Shown here in pieces: positions 5,449-12,637 of a stretch of DNA of 24,150 nucleotides. The stretch's first letter is position 1, and each line of letters starts with the position of its first letter. This DNA comes from a virus, in IMG/VR virus record IMGVR_UViG_3300042434_002119, positions 1 through 24,150 of that record. One strand, given 5' to 3'. Below the pieces are notes generated by a model. It worked only from the letters and a program-made list of their open reading frames with translations. It was not told the DNA's origin and ran no database searches. A program made the position numbers and the translations under genes.

Positions 5449-7080
5449 TTAATTATCGTTATACCTTAATTCTCTAAAACTTTTCACTTCTTTTTCAGAA
5501 ATATTATTATCGGGTAACTCTTCAAATACGGCTGAATACAATTCTTTATCTTCAAATTTAAATTGATGGCTTTTTATTTCGCCGCTTAGCGGTAAAAATC
5601 TCAAAGCATTTTTTTGCTCTTTACATGTAATATAAGTAATACCATCCTTTGTATTTACTAGCATTTCTGTATTTAGTGAGCCTGTAATAACAGAGGAGCC
5701 TCTAGCTCTGTCCGTTGTGCCATGCCCTGTGTGATGCACAACGCCCAAAGCAACAGACGGGAAAACTTCAAATATTTTTTGACATGAATTAAAAAATCTT
5801 GTCATATCTGCGCTTTCGTTTTCGTTTCCATTCCCATAATTTCTATTAAGAGTGTCAACAATAATCATTTTTATGTTTCGTCCGCTCATTTTTAAAGCGT
5901 TCAAATCATTCAAAAACGCAGACATTTCCTCTTTTTCTAAAAAATGAACGGGTGATGTTGTGATCATAAAGTTTTTATCAGTCCAATGATACCTATCGCA
6001 TAACGCTTTCACTCGTATGTTCACAGAATTAAAATCCTCACCGCAAATATAAAGAACGTCTCCGCCACCGTCAGAAAATTCATTGTGATAAACCCTAGCA
6101 TTGTTCGCTGCTGCCAAAGCTAGATACAATACAAAAAATGATTTCCCGTGCTTGGGTTGCCCAACAATAAAAAATATTGCTCCTGACTCTAAAAATGGGT
6201 CTAAAAACCATTTTGCTTCTCTGTAGCATGTTCCAAATTGAATAAGACTGCTGACTTTAAAAAAATAAGCTTTTACAGCTTCCACTCCTTCATTGCAGAA
6301 AACATCGCTAAAATCTTCTCCTTTATTTTTCGGGGAAATTATTAAGCAATTGGAAATTGTAGCCCGGCATTCCTCAGCTACTTTTAAGCCCGCATCATCA
6401 TTATCTGCTGCAATTAAAATTGAAATTGAAGGATTTTTTCTTCGCAGCGTTTCTGCCAAAAATTGAATATTTCCAGCCGACCATGCAACACAAACATTTT
6501 CTTTTGTCGATTCCCAAATTGAATAACCTGTGGCCCAACCCTCGCAAATTATAATTCTATTCTTGTTCTCCGAGGGAAAAGAAAAACAAGAGCCTTTTTG
6601 ACGACTACCCGACTCAAACATTTTAACGCCGTTTTGTGATATTTTCTGCAAACCTACGAGTTCGTTTTTAATGTTTTTCATCGGCAAAACAACATGTTTT
6701 TCGTTGCTTTTTATCAAGCCAGAAATAGAATGAAGATTAACTTTTTTCTTTTTTAGGTAATCATGATCTTGTATGCCAACAATAGTATTGTATTGATAAT
6801 TAAAAATACCGGTTATAATATCTGTTTGATCGTCTTTACTAATATACGATATCAACTCTTTTTTATTATCTGATTTAATTTCGGTAGGATAATAAAAAGT
6901 CCCCTCATTTCTGAAATCGCCATACGCACCAAAACATTCTCCATTTCTGACTGAATAAATAAACCAAGCAGGCTTTTTATTTTTAGATGAATCCGTCGTA
7001 GCGCAGCGATTGATTTTGCCTTCTATTGGATTGGTAAAATCAAACCCAATAGATTTTAAATGATCTAAGAAATTGTACAT
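5449..7080 (-). CDS. Phage primase-helicase: Toprim domain plus RepA-like helicase
   Basis: A 543-residue protein. Residues about 175-250 form a Toprim domain with the catalytic Glu in IIICEGWATG (E180) and the DxD pair in AADNDDAG (D226, D228). Residues about 290-500 form a RecA-like (AAA_25/RepA-type) ATPase with Walker A GQPKHGKS (307-314), Walker B MIIVDT (D409) and the VHHTGHG motif (about 448-454). The N-terminus (1-60) resembles the primase-associated region but lacks a clear four-Cys zinc ribbon. Such proteins lay down primers and unwind DNA for phage replication. The gene ends 45 bp before the promoter at 5440. Upstream lies a leader with alternative RNA folds. ATG 7080 has TTGAGG 6 nt upstream. 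Confidence 0.9.
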   Translation of the reverse strand: MYNFLDHLKSIGFDFTNPIEGKINRCATTDSSKNKKPAWFIYSVRNGECFGAYGDFRNEGTFYYPTEIKSDNKKELISYISKDDQTDIITGIFNYQYNTIVGIQDHDYLKKKKVNLHSISGLIKSNEKHVVLPMKNIKNELVGLQKISQNGVKMFESGSRQKGSCFSFPSENKNRIIICEGWATGYSIWESTKENVCVAWSAGNIQFLAETLRRKNPSISILIAADNDDAGLKVAEECRATISNCLIISPKNKGEDFSDVFCNEGVEAVKAYFFKVSSLIQFGTCYREAKWFLDPFLESGAIFFIVGQPKHGKSFFVLYLALAAANNARVYHNEFSDGGGDVLYICGEDFNSVNIRVKALCDRYHWTDKNFMITTSPVHFLEKEEMSAFLNDLNALKMSGRNIKMIIVDTLNRNYGNGNENESADMTRFFNSCQKIFEVFPSVALGVVHHTGHGTTDRARGSSVITGSLNTEMLVNTKDGITYITCKEQKNALRFLPLSGEIKSHQFKFEDKELYSAVFEELPDNNISEKEVKSFRELRYNDN

Positions 7081-7090
7081 AAAACCTCAA

Positions 7091-7178
7091 TAAAAAAGCC
7101 TAATTCACTTTAGGGTGTGGACTCTGCGGAATCCACACTTTAAAATAAACTAGGCTTTATTGACTCCGCAGAAAGTCC
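7091..7178 (-). promoter_or_regulatory. Leader with terminator and competing antiterminator-like fold
   Basis: In minus-strand sense AAAGCCTA (7158-7151) pairs with TAGGCTTT (7102-7095), closing a structure with an inner stem GTGTGGA/TCCACAC (7138-7132 with 7121-7115) and followed by a run of U. This looks like an intrinsic terminator. A second pairing is possible: GGACT-TT-CTGCGGA (7178-7165) with TCCGCAGAGTCC (7130-7119), 12 bp with a 2-nt bulge. It would use the inner loop and part of the inner stem, so the two folds exclude each other. It ends 11 nt before the primase-helicase ATG. A simple terminator for the upstream operon is the plainer alternative. Confidence 0.6.
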
Positions 7179-7240
7179 ATTGATTATAAACTATAATTAT
7201 TTTTTATCCAGTAATTTTTTAATTATAGATCGTCCATTAT

Positions 7241-7336
7241 TTATTTCCCCCGAATAGTTTTTATTGTATCCGCCGCACCATCTGCAAATCCCCTGTAATA
7301 TATTGCTTCAAGTTTATTTCTCATATAAGGGGGCAT
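7241..7336 (-). CDS. 31-residue phage mini-protein
   Basis: ATG 7336 with AAAGAGAT upstream opens a 31-codon frame, MPPYMRNKLEAIYYRGFADG followed by AADTIKTIRGK. The RGFADGAADT pattern looks like that of short phage proteins. A second, ATG-less frame over the same DNA, read in another phase, contains GICRWCGGYNKNYSGEINN and also looks coding-like, so the assignment is not certain. It follows the pentapeptide gene in the same direction and precedes the leader of the primase gene. Confidence 0.5.
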   Translation of the reverse strand: MPPYMRNKLEAIYYRGFADGAADTIKTIRGK

Positions 7337-7387
7337 ATTTTATCTCTTTAATATTAAAGCAATTTATTTAATGTAAATTTTTTTAAA

Positions 7388-8296
7388 TTAGCTCCTTCCA
7401 AAATAGGTTTCTTGCAAATTGGCTCCTTGCAAATAGGCTCCTTCCAAATCGGCAAATTGCAAGTTAGCTTTTCGCAAATCGGCCCATTGCAAGTCAGCTT
7501 TTCGCAAATCGGCTCCTTGCAAATTGGCTCCTCGCAAATTAGCTCCTTTCAAGTTAGCTTTTCGCAAATCGGCTCCTTGCAAATCGGCCCATTGCAAGTT
7601 AGCTTTTCGCAAATCGGCTCCTCGCAAGTCAGCTTTTCGCAAATCGGCTCCTCGCAAGTCGGCTCCTCGCAAGTCGGCTCCTTGCAAGTTAGTTTCTCGC
7701 AAATCGGCTCCTTGCAAATTGGCTGCTTTCAAATAGGCTATTAGCAAGTTGGCTTCTCGCAAATTAGCTCCTTTCAAGTCGGCTTGTTGTAAATAGGTTT
7801 CTTGCAAATAGGCTCCTTGCAAATTGGCTTTTTCCAAGTCGGCTTCTCGCAAGTCGGCTTTTCGCAAATTAGCTCCTTCCAAGTTAGCTCCTCGCAAATC
7901 GGCTTTTCGCAAATTAGCTCCTTCCAAGTTAGCTCCTCGCAAATCGGCTCCTTGCAAATAGGCTCCTAGCAAATCAGCCCATTGCAAATAAGCTCTTTGC
8001 AAATCGGCTCCTCGCAAGTTAGCTCCTTGCAAATTAGCTCCTAGAAAGTCGGATCCTCGCAAATCAGCTCCTTGCAAATTAGCCCATTGCAAATAAGCTT
8101 CTTGCAAGTTAGCTTCTCGCAAGTTAGCTTCTTGCAAATAGGCTCCTCGCAAGTTAGCTTCTTGCAAGTTAGCTCCTTGCAAATCGGCTCTTTGCAAATC
8201 GGCTCCTTGCAAGTCGGCTCGTTGCCTTAAAACGCCATTTGATATAATCCATTCTTTATGTTCAGCTATAATTTTTTGTAATTTCTCTATTTTCAT
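7388..8296 (-). CDS. Pentapeptide-repeat protein (about 53 repeats)
   Basis: A 302-residue protein. After a 27-residue N-terminal helix (MKIEKLQKIIAEHKEWIISN) it is made almost wholly of A(D/N)LxX pentapeptides, which fold into a right-handed quadrilateral beta helix. Repeats are regular to the end (...NLQETYFGRS). The N-terminal segment resembles the HxxW leader found in many pentapeptide proteins. Some family members (Qnr, MfpA) mimic DNA and bind gyrase, but most have no known role, and nothing here identifies a target. The DNA consists of 15-bp near-identical units and is prone to unequal recombination. Start ATG 8296 has AAGAGGG upstream. Confidence 0.9.
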   Translation of the reverse strand: MKIEKLQKIIAEHKEWIISNGVLRQRADLQGADLQRADLQGANLQEANLRGAYLQEANLREANLQEAYLQWANLQGADLRGSDFLGANLQGANLRGADLQRAYLQWADLLGAYLQGADLRGANLEGANLRKADLRGANLEGANLRKADLREADLEKANLQGAYLQETYLQQADLKGANLREANLLIAYLKAANLQGADLRETNLQGADLRGADLRGADLRKADLRGADLRKANLQWADLQGADLRKANLKGANLRGANLQGADLRKADLQWADLRKANLQFADLEGAYLQGANLQETYFGRS

Positions 8297-8360
8297 TTTT
8301 AAAACCCTCTTATTTTTTATTTTAAATTTTATTTTTTATTTGTGAAAATATTACCTATAT

Positions 8361-9587
8361 TTATTCTCCAAAAATTTCAATCTGTAATTTTTCTTCCCCC
8401 CGACGCACTTCTTCGCCAATAATTTGAAAATTATGCAATTTTGATAAATTGGCCAAAGCTTGCATAGCCTCTTTTCCAAGCGACTCCATTTGATTTAAAA
8501 ATATTATTTGACCAGGGTTTTCTAACTGCTTTAAAAGCACGCCAAGCATCATAATTTCGCTTGTTGACATTGTTTTGTCTGATACTAAGACACCTTTATA
8601 ATAAAGTCCATCATCGCTAATTTTCAGTCCTTCAAGCAAGTTTGATTTTCCTGCAATCATGCTTAATCGTTCAGATCTCATAACATCCAGTTTTGATTTT
8701 TCTTCTAACGCCGCTTTTTGATAAGTTTCTAATTCTGATTTTTTCTGTAAATAACTCATCCAATCATGGTATTTTTTTTGTTCTTCGTCTTGTTGTTTTA
8801 TTTTGTTTTCAATAATAATTGTATCAATTTCTAAATTATTTTTTAAAAACTCAGAAGCTTTTGTTAAGCTTTGCTGCGCATCCCCTTTTTTTGCCATCAG
8901 ATCGCCAATTTGTTTATTTATTTGTTGAATTTCTGTTTCACGCGACACGACGGCATCTTTTGCCTTTTTAATTGTTTCATTAACTTTTGTTGCATGTTGC
9001 AATTCTCGCATTAAATCTGATGTTTCTAACGGCTTGTCGCAAAATTGCGCTGAAGACATGTCAACAACATTTTGTAATGATTTTACAACCCTGTTTTTTT
9101 CTGTTACAGCGTTTTTAAATTTTTCTATTTCAGTTTCTAAAAAATCAATTTTTTGTCTCTCTTCAACAGGGTGCATTGATTTTAACATTCCCACCATTTC
9201 ACGCTGCCCGGCTTCTGTTTTTCCTTTTTCAACAAAATCCCAGACATTAAACTCAATTGCGCCTACTAAATCAGCTAAAAATGATAATGTTTTGTTTTTA
9301 ACGCCCGCCTCCGAAGTCGCTGTAATTTCTCGCTTGCCATCAATGATCTTAAGTTTTAATTTCCATTTTTGGCCGGATTTATCAATGACCATTTCGCCGT
9401 CTGCATTTAATCCCGGCGGCAATTCTTTTTTGTCGCCCAACACGACTTGGCAAAATTGAATAAGCGTACTTTTGCCTACTGCATTATCGCCGCATATTAA
9501 TATATTGTGTCCGTCAAAATTGGCCTCAAAATTTTCTAAACACCTGTATTTTTTAATTGACATTCTCTTTATTTTTATATTTGACAT
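8361..9587 (-). CDS. Phage RecF/SMC-like AAA ATPase with degenerate Walker B
   Basis: A 408-residue protein with Walker A GDNAVGKST (33-41), a central coiled-coil region (about residues 150-320, many Lys/Glu/Gln heptads) and a C-terminal ATPase half containing MSTSEIMML (signature-like) and QIIFLNQMESLG. At the Walker B position the usual Asp-Glu is Asn365-Gln366. The order N-ATPase half, coiled coil, C-ATPase half and the end QIIGEEVRRGEE match the phage RecF/SbcC-like AAA proteins (AAA_23 type). The family is thought to act in DNA metabolism; the exact role is unknown. Start ATG 9587 follows GGGGTGTTAAT. Confidence 0.85.
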   Translation of the reverse strand: MSNIKIKRMSIKKYRCLENFEANFDGHNILICGDNAVGKSTLIQFCQVVLGDKKELPPGLNADGEMVIDKSGQKWKLKLKIIDGKREITATSEAGVKNKTLSFLADLVGAIEFNVWDFVEKGKTEAGQREMVGMLKSMHPVEERQKIDFLETEIEKFKNAVTEKNRVVKSLQNVVDMSSAQFCDKPLETSDLMRELQHATKVNETIKKAKDAVVSRETEIQQINKQIGDLMAKKGDAQQSLTKASEFLKNNLEIDTIIIENKIKQQDEEQKKYHDWMSYLQKKSELETYQKAALEEKSKLDVMRSERLSMIAGKSNLLEGLKISDDGLYYKGVLVSDKTMSTSEIMMLGVLLKQLENPGQIIFLNQMESLGKEAMQALANLSKLHNFQIIGEEVRRGEEKLQIEIFGE

Positions 9588-9601
9588 ATTAACACCCCAT
9601 T

Positions 9602-9805
9602 TTAAAGATTTTTTTCTATTGACTTAAAATTAATATAATTATTAAAATAAATAAGACAATCTTTATTTGATAATATTTTTCGCTTGATTGCCTTTGCTTT
9701 ATTTTCTAGCTCATCAATATCTTTTTTTTCATGCTTTGCTTTTTTGATTGCAGCGTCAAAAAAGACCCATGATTGAACAGTATTTCTTATTTCGGACTTT
9801 TCCAT
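9602..9805 (-). CDS. Small charged helical protein, unknown
   Basis: A 67-residue frame, ATG 9805 with ACGGAG 8 nt upstream. It is strongly charged and helical (KKAKHEKKDIDELENKAKAI). No family recognised. It sits 14 bp before the RecF-like ATPase in the same operon and might act with it. Confidence 0.65.
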   Translation of the reverse strand: MEKSEIRNTVQSWVFFDAAIKKAKHEKKDIDELENKAKAIKRKILSNKDCLIYFNNYINFKSIEKNL

Positions 9806-9810
9806 TAAAT

Positions 9811-10107
9811 TTACTCCGTTTCAAAATCTTTTCTGTGTTTTTTGTAAAATATTTCATTTTTAAACAATATTTTTTTGAAAGGGGTTTTAAAAAAAGTTCC
9901 AAAAAAATCATTTTTAATAATTTCAGGAACGCCGTTTTTGACCCAAAAATCATACTCTAAAACAGCTTCATCATAATTTAAAAATGCTTCGCTTCGATCA
10001 AACCATTCCATTTCATATCCGCCAGCCTCAGAATAAAATAAACCTGATTGTTGTATTTTAAATCTTCCCGATCTTGTTTCAATTAATCTGATTTCTTCTA
10101 TTTCCAT
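9811..10107 (-). CDS. Small protein, unknown
   Basis: A 98-residue frame. I chose ATG 10107 (MEIEEIRLIETRSGRFKI), 8 nt after AGAGG, rather than a TTG two codons earlier that overlaps the stop of the KTSC gene. The sequence suggests a beta-rich first half (GRFKIQQSG...GGYEMEWFDRSEAFLNYDEA) and a basic, Phe/Lys-rich C-terminus. No family recognised. Confidence 0.65.
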   Translation of the reverse strand: MEIEEIRLIETRSGRFKIQQSGLFYSEAGGYEMEWFDRSEAFLNYDEAVLEYDFWVKNGVPEIIKNDFFGTFFKTPFKKILFKNEIFYKKHRKDFETE

Positions 10108-10109
10108 AA

Positions 10110-10334
10110 TCAAACCTCTTTCGTAAACTCATAAACATTTTTAATAGCAACATTAAAATATTTCCCAGCAGATTCAGCCGCAATTAAATTTTTACAAACC
10201 CCCGTAGGAACGTTAAAATATTTATAAGTTTCACCCGTCTTAAAATTAATTTTAATATCTTGTAAATCTAATTCATTGTCAAAATAAATTGAGTTTAAGT
10301 TTGATGATTCTAACACATAATTTTTAATTGTCAT
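10110..10334 (-). CDS. KTSC-domain protein
   Basis: A 74-residue protein that is essentially one KTSC domain: Ser-Ser near the start, then IKINFKTGETYKYFNVP, then AAESAGKYFNVAIKN and a final Tyr. KTSC (PF13619) is a small domain named after the C-terminus of some lysyl-tRNA synthetases and common in phages; its role is unclear. Start ATG 10334 lies 2 bp after the previous gene's stop, with GAGAAATAAG upstream. Confidence 0.85.
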   Translation of the reverse strand: MTIKNYVLESSNLNSIYFDNELDLQDIKINFKTGETYKYFNVPTGVCKNLIAAESAGKYFNVAIKNVYEFTKEV

Positions 10335-10336
10335 TC

Positions 10337-10582
10337 TTATTTCTCCAAAAATTTAAAAGATTCAAAAAAAGATTTTATAAAAGAAATTAAAATAAATTTT
10401 GTTTTATTAACTCTTTTTACTTCTGATTGACATTCGGCAATTTTATAATTAATATAACTAATATAATTTGTTCTTTCCTCTGAGTGAGTTTCTTCTACGG
10501 CCGCCCTTAATTCATCTTCTAATATAGCCGAATCAGACGCAATTCTTTTTAATTTTAGTTTTTTAATTTTTTCTGCTAGCAT
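10337..10582 (-). CDS. Small basic helical protein, unknown
   Basis: An 81-residue frame, ATG 10582 preceded by AAAGGAGAA. A Lys-rich helix at the N-terminus (MLAEKIKKLKLKRIASDSA) and a Phe/Lys-rich C-terminal helix (FILISFIKSFFESFKFLEK) suggest membrane or protein contact. No family recognised. Confidence 0.6.
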   Translation of the reverse strand: MLAEKIKKLKLKRIASDSAILEDELRAAVEETHSEERTNYISYINYKIAECQSEVKRVNKTKFILISFIKSFFESFKFLEK

Positions 10583-10583
10583 T

Positions 10584-10718
10584 TTATTTATTCTCCTTTT
10601 TTTGATTAAATTGATTAATTTGATTCCATTGTATTTCTGCTATTATCCTGAGCCACTGATTTACGTACGGATCTGATTCTTTATATTTAAAATTTTGATT
10701 CTCTGGTTTTTCAAGCAT
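10584..10718 (-). CDS. 44-residue small protein, unknown
   Basis: ATG 10718 is preceded by GGAG at 9 nt; the frame starts MLEKPENQNFKYKESDPYVN and continues QWLRIIAEIQWNQINQFNQ before a Lys/Glu tail. It ends 1 bp before the next gene's ATG, which argues that it is translated. An upstream in-frame ATG at 10733 lacks a site. No family recognised. Confidence 0.6.
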   Translation of the reverse strand: MLEKPENQNFKYKESDPYVNQWLRIIAEIQWNQINQFNQKKENK

Positions 10719-10719
10719 C

Positions 10720-10778
10720 TTAATAATCTCCATTTTTTGAATAAAGTGAATTTTCATTGGCTTTTTGCAAATTGGCTA
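10720..10778 (-). pseudogene. Frameshifted pentapeptide tail of the gene at 10779-11321
   Basis: Directly after the TAA at 10781-10779, the next phase reads IANLQKANENSLYSKNGDY and stops at 10720, just before the ATG of the next gene. Between TTC and GCC there are 5 bases (TAATA), where the 15-base period requires 6. The full-length gene at 7388 has CTAATA at a matching LIA pentapeptide. A single missing C explains the early stop. Confidence 0.7.
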
Positions 10779-11321
10779 TTAGAAATTATCTCCTCTAAAA
10801 TTAGCTCTTTCCAATTCGGCTCCTTGCAAGTTAGCTTCTCGCAAATCGGCTCCTTGCAAGTTAGCTCCTCGAAAATCAGCTCCTCGCAAGTTATCTCCTT
10901 TTGAATAAAGGGAATCTTCCCAGCTGCCGTAAAATTTTGCTGAAGTGCAGCACGCATAATCCAAAAAGAGGGAAACCCACATTTCAAGAGATTTATTTAA
11001 AATCGGACGACTTTTAAAAACATACCAATCGCCTGATTCATCTTTTGCAATAAAATTATAATTAGGATATTGAGCTAATATTTCTGCCCGTGTGTCCGTT
11101 TGCAAATCTTCATTAGAATTCACAGCAGGAATACGATTATAAAAAGATGTAGAATCATTTAACATAACCTCTCTCTCAAACTTAACTTTAAAAAAAGATT
11201 TTTCTTCTTCATAAACAAAATCACAAGAAAAGTACTTCCAATTATCAGCATGGTGATTGTCAATTGTTTTTAACAAATTTTTTAAATCAGTTTTAATCGT
11301 GATATAATCGTATTTAATCAT
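10779..11321 (-). CDS. Protein with short C-terminal pentapeptide stretch (frameshift-truncated)
   Basis: A 180-residue frame. Residues 1-140 form a globular domain of unknown family (MIKYDYITIKTDLKNLLKT...; Trp/Tyr/Cys-rich around residues 120-140). Residues about 143-180 are pentapeptide repeats (NLRGADFRGANLQGADL...). The frame ends at a stop created by an apparent 1-bp deletion; the repeat continues in the next phase to 10720. The ATG at 11321 overlaps the 3' end of the XRE gene by 8 nt, so the two are coupled. The N-terminal domain may be unaffected by the truncation. Confidence 0.75.
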   Translation of the reverse strand: MIKYDYITIKTDLKNLLKTIDNHHADNWKYFSCDFVYEEEKSFFKVKFEREVMLNDSTSFYNRIPAVNSNEDLQTDTRAEILAQYPNYNFIAKDESGDWYVFKSRPILNKSLEMWVSLFLDYACCTSAKFYGSWEDSLYSKGDNLRGADFRGANLQGADLREANLQGAELERANFRGDNF

Positions 11322-11553
11322 TTTTAATTTTCTCCAGCGAAACGTTTATTTTATAGCCTATTGATTGCGCATAATTTATCAATGTTCGAAGGCAAGGTGA
11401 ATGCTCTCTGCGTTCTAATCTTGATATAGCGCTTTTTCCTGTCATCAGTTGATCTGCAACAAAATCAAGTGTTATGCCAGAACTTTGCCTTAATTTTGAT
11501 AATTTTAAAACAACATCATCAATACCACAAAATTGTATACTATCTTTTTCCAT
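11314..11553 (-). CDS. XRE/Cro-CI family DNA-binding regulator
   Basis: A 79-residue helix-turn-helix protein. Residues about 16-70 match the HTH_XRE fold: LSKLRQSSGITLDFVADQL, then GKSAISRLERREHSPCLRTL (turn and recognition helix), then a final strand YKINVSLEKI. There is no extra C-terminal domain, so it is Cro-like in size; it could also be an antitoxin-type regulator for the coupled downstream gene. ATG 11553 follows AAGAGGG. Its operator is unknown; the inverted repeats at 14481-14553 and 18272-18283 are candidates only. Confidence 0.85.
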   Translation of the reverse strand: MEKDSIQFCGIDDVVLKLSKLRQSSGITLDFVADQLMTGKSAISRLERREHSPCLRTLINYAQSIGYKINVSLEKIKND

Positions 11554-11588
11554 TAGTCAACCCTCTTTTATTTATAAATTTAAAAATA

Positions 11589-11693
11589 TTATTTTTTATA
11601 AAAGCTAAGCCCAAAAATTCTAAATTCTGGATAAATTGCTTCGATTTTATGTCCACGTTTTTTATATTGCACTTTTTTTAGTTTTATAATCAT
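11589..11693 (-). CDS. 34-residue basic mini-protein
   Basis: ATG 11693 with a strong AAAGGAGAG site; frame MIIKLKKVQYKKRGHKIEAI, then YPEFRIFGLSFYKK. Basic (pI clearly high), alternating hydrophobic residues. No family recognised. Supported by its ribosome site and by fitting the operon spacing. Confidence 0.55.
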   Translation of the reverse strand: MIIKLKKVQYKKRGHKIEAIYPEFRIFGLSFYKK

Positions 11694-11719
11694 TTTTATA
11701 CTCTCCTTTTTGTATTTAA

Positions 11720-11776
11720 TTAAATCATTCTTAATAAAACAATTGTCGCTATTATTGCAATTATGTACAAAATCAT
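11720..11776 (-). CDS. 18-residue hydrophobic micropeptide
   Basis: The frame MILYIIAIIATIVLLRMI starts at ATG 11776, directly after the upstream stop (TAAATG), with the consensus GAGGAGGA 8 nt before. The peptide is one hydrophobic segment with a single Arg near the end. It could be a single-span membrane peptide or merely a coupling sequence; short membrane peptides of phages include lysis regulators and host-membrane effectors, but no role is shown. Confidence 0.45.
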   Translation of the reverse strand: MILYIIAIIATIVLLRMI

Positions 11777-11887
11777 TTAATTTTCCTCCTCATTGTTGTA
11801 ATCTTTAAAATTGTAATTAATATCATAATCAATATCATTTAGATTATGCTGCTCAATTTCTGGTAAATCATACTCATATATGCTCAT
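11777..11887 (-). CDS. 36-residue acidic mini-protein
   Basis: ATG 11887 preceded by ACGGAGAGATTAAA. Frame starts MSIYEYDLPEIEQHNLNDID and is strongly acidic throughout (ends NNEEEN), so it could be a DNA-mimic or binding peptide, but nothing demonstrates that. Its last codons encode the ribosome site of the next micropeptide. Confidence 0.55.
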   Translation of the reverse strand: MSIYEYDLPEIEQHNLNDIDYDINYNFKDYNNEEEN

Positions 11888-11920
11888 TTTAATCTCTCCG
11901 TTTATTTTTTATTTTAAATC

Positions 11921-12088
11921 TTATTTTTTATTTGCCTCTCTACATTTTTTTATTAAATTATCAACGGCTTCATATGCTAATAATCGTGTCTTAAATCCAG
12001 ATTGGCCATCTATAAATAAATCACAAAAATACAGATTATAGCCCCACGTTTTTTTATTTTTAAAAACTTCCACTGCATACCCAGTCAT
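11921..12088 (-). CDS. 55-residue small protein, unknown
   Basis: ATG 12088 overlaps the stop of the upstream gene (TAATG), with AGGGAAAAAA before it. Frame starts MTGYAVEVFKNKKTWGYNLY and continues with FIDGQSGFKTRLLAYEAVDN. Coding character is good; no family recognised. Confidence 0.6.
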   Translation of the reverse strand: MTGYAVEVFKNKKTWGYNLYFCDLFIDGQSGFKTRLLAYEAVDNLIKKCREANKK

Positions 12089-12360
12089 TATTTTTTCCCT
12101 AAATATTGTTTCATTAAAAGTGCAATTTCTTCTGAATATTGTTTCATTAAAATTGATGTTAACTTTTCTTCATATTCTGATTCACTTTTTAACCAATTAT
12201 CACCAACAAATGTGTTAACGTCGTCCAAATGCAGCTCAATAATTGATAATCCATAAGCTCCCAGATTGTATTTATCAAAATATATTTTTGCTTCTTGCTC
12301 AGTCTCAAAAAACATAAGATTGTATTTTATGCAAATATTACCTATTTTAAATCTTTTCAT
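12088..12360 (-). CDS. Small protein, unknown
   Basis: A 90-residue frame. I chose ATG 12360 (MKRFKIGNICIKYNLMFFET) because ACGGAGAGATAAA lies directly upstream; the frame is open 8 codons further without a site. There are no recognisable domains; the C-terminus carries a repeated helix MKQYSEE..LLMKQYLG. Confidence 0.65.
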   Translation of the reverse strand: MKRFKIGNICIKYNLMFFETEQEAKIYFDKYNLGAYGLSIIELHLDDVNTFVGDNWLKSESEYEEKLTSILMKQYSEEIALLMKQYLGKK

Positions 12361-12391
12361 TTTATCTCTCCGTTCAAAGTGCAAAATTTTA

Positions 12392-12598
12392 TTAACCGTA
12401 TTTTATTTTATATTTAACACATTCAGCCACAGCAGTATCAAAAATATGGATTTCAGCTTCGTTCATTTCAGCGACCGGTTTATAAGAGTTGCAAATTATA
12501 TTTAAAACGTACTCGGTGAAGTTGTGGTTTAATAATAATTCTTTGGTTTTAGGCAGCATATTTATAGCTTCTTGATTAAATTGTGATTGTATTGACAT
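12392..12598 (-). CDS. Small protein, unknown
   Basis: A 68-residue frame, start ATG 12598 (MSIQSQFNQEAINMLPKTKE) after ACGGAGATATAAA. It looks all-helical, with no motif. Member of the leftward operon of small genes. Confidence 0.65.
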   Translation of the reverse strand: MSIQSQFNQEAINMLPKTKELLLNHNFTEYVLNIICNSYKPVAEMNEAEIHIFDTAVAECVKYKIKYG

Positions 12599-12637
12599 TT
12601 TATATCTCCGTTTTAGCTTCAAATGGGAAGGACGCTA

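Noticed and set aside
7412-7744. Plus-strand repeat frames (IGSLQ-type and KSAPCK-type)
   Set aside because: Antisense of the 15-bp pentapeptide units; no ribosome site.
7412-8225. Possible CRISPR array
   Set aside because: The repeats are 15 bp, contiguous and in frame with A(D/N)LxX; there are no unique spacers.
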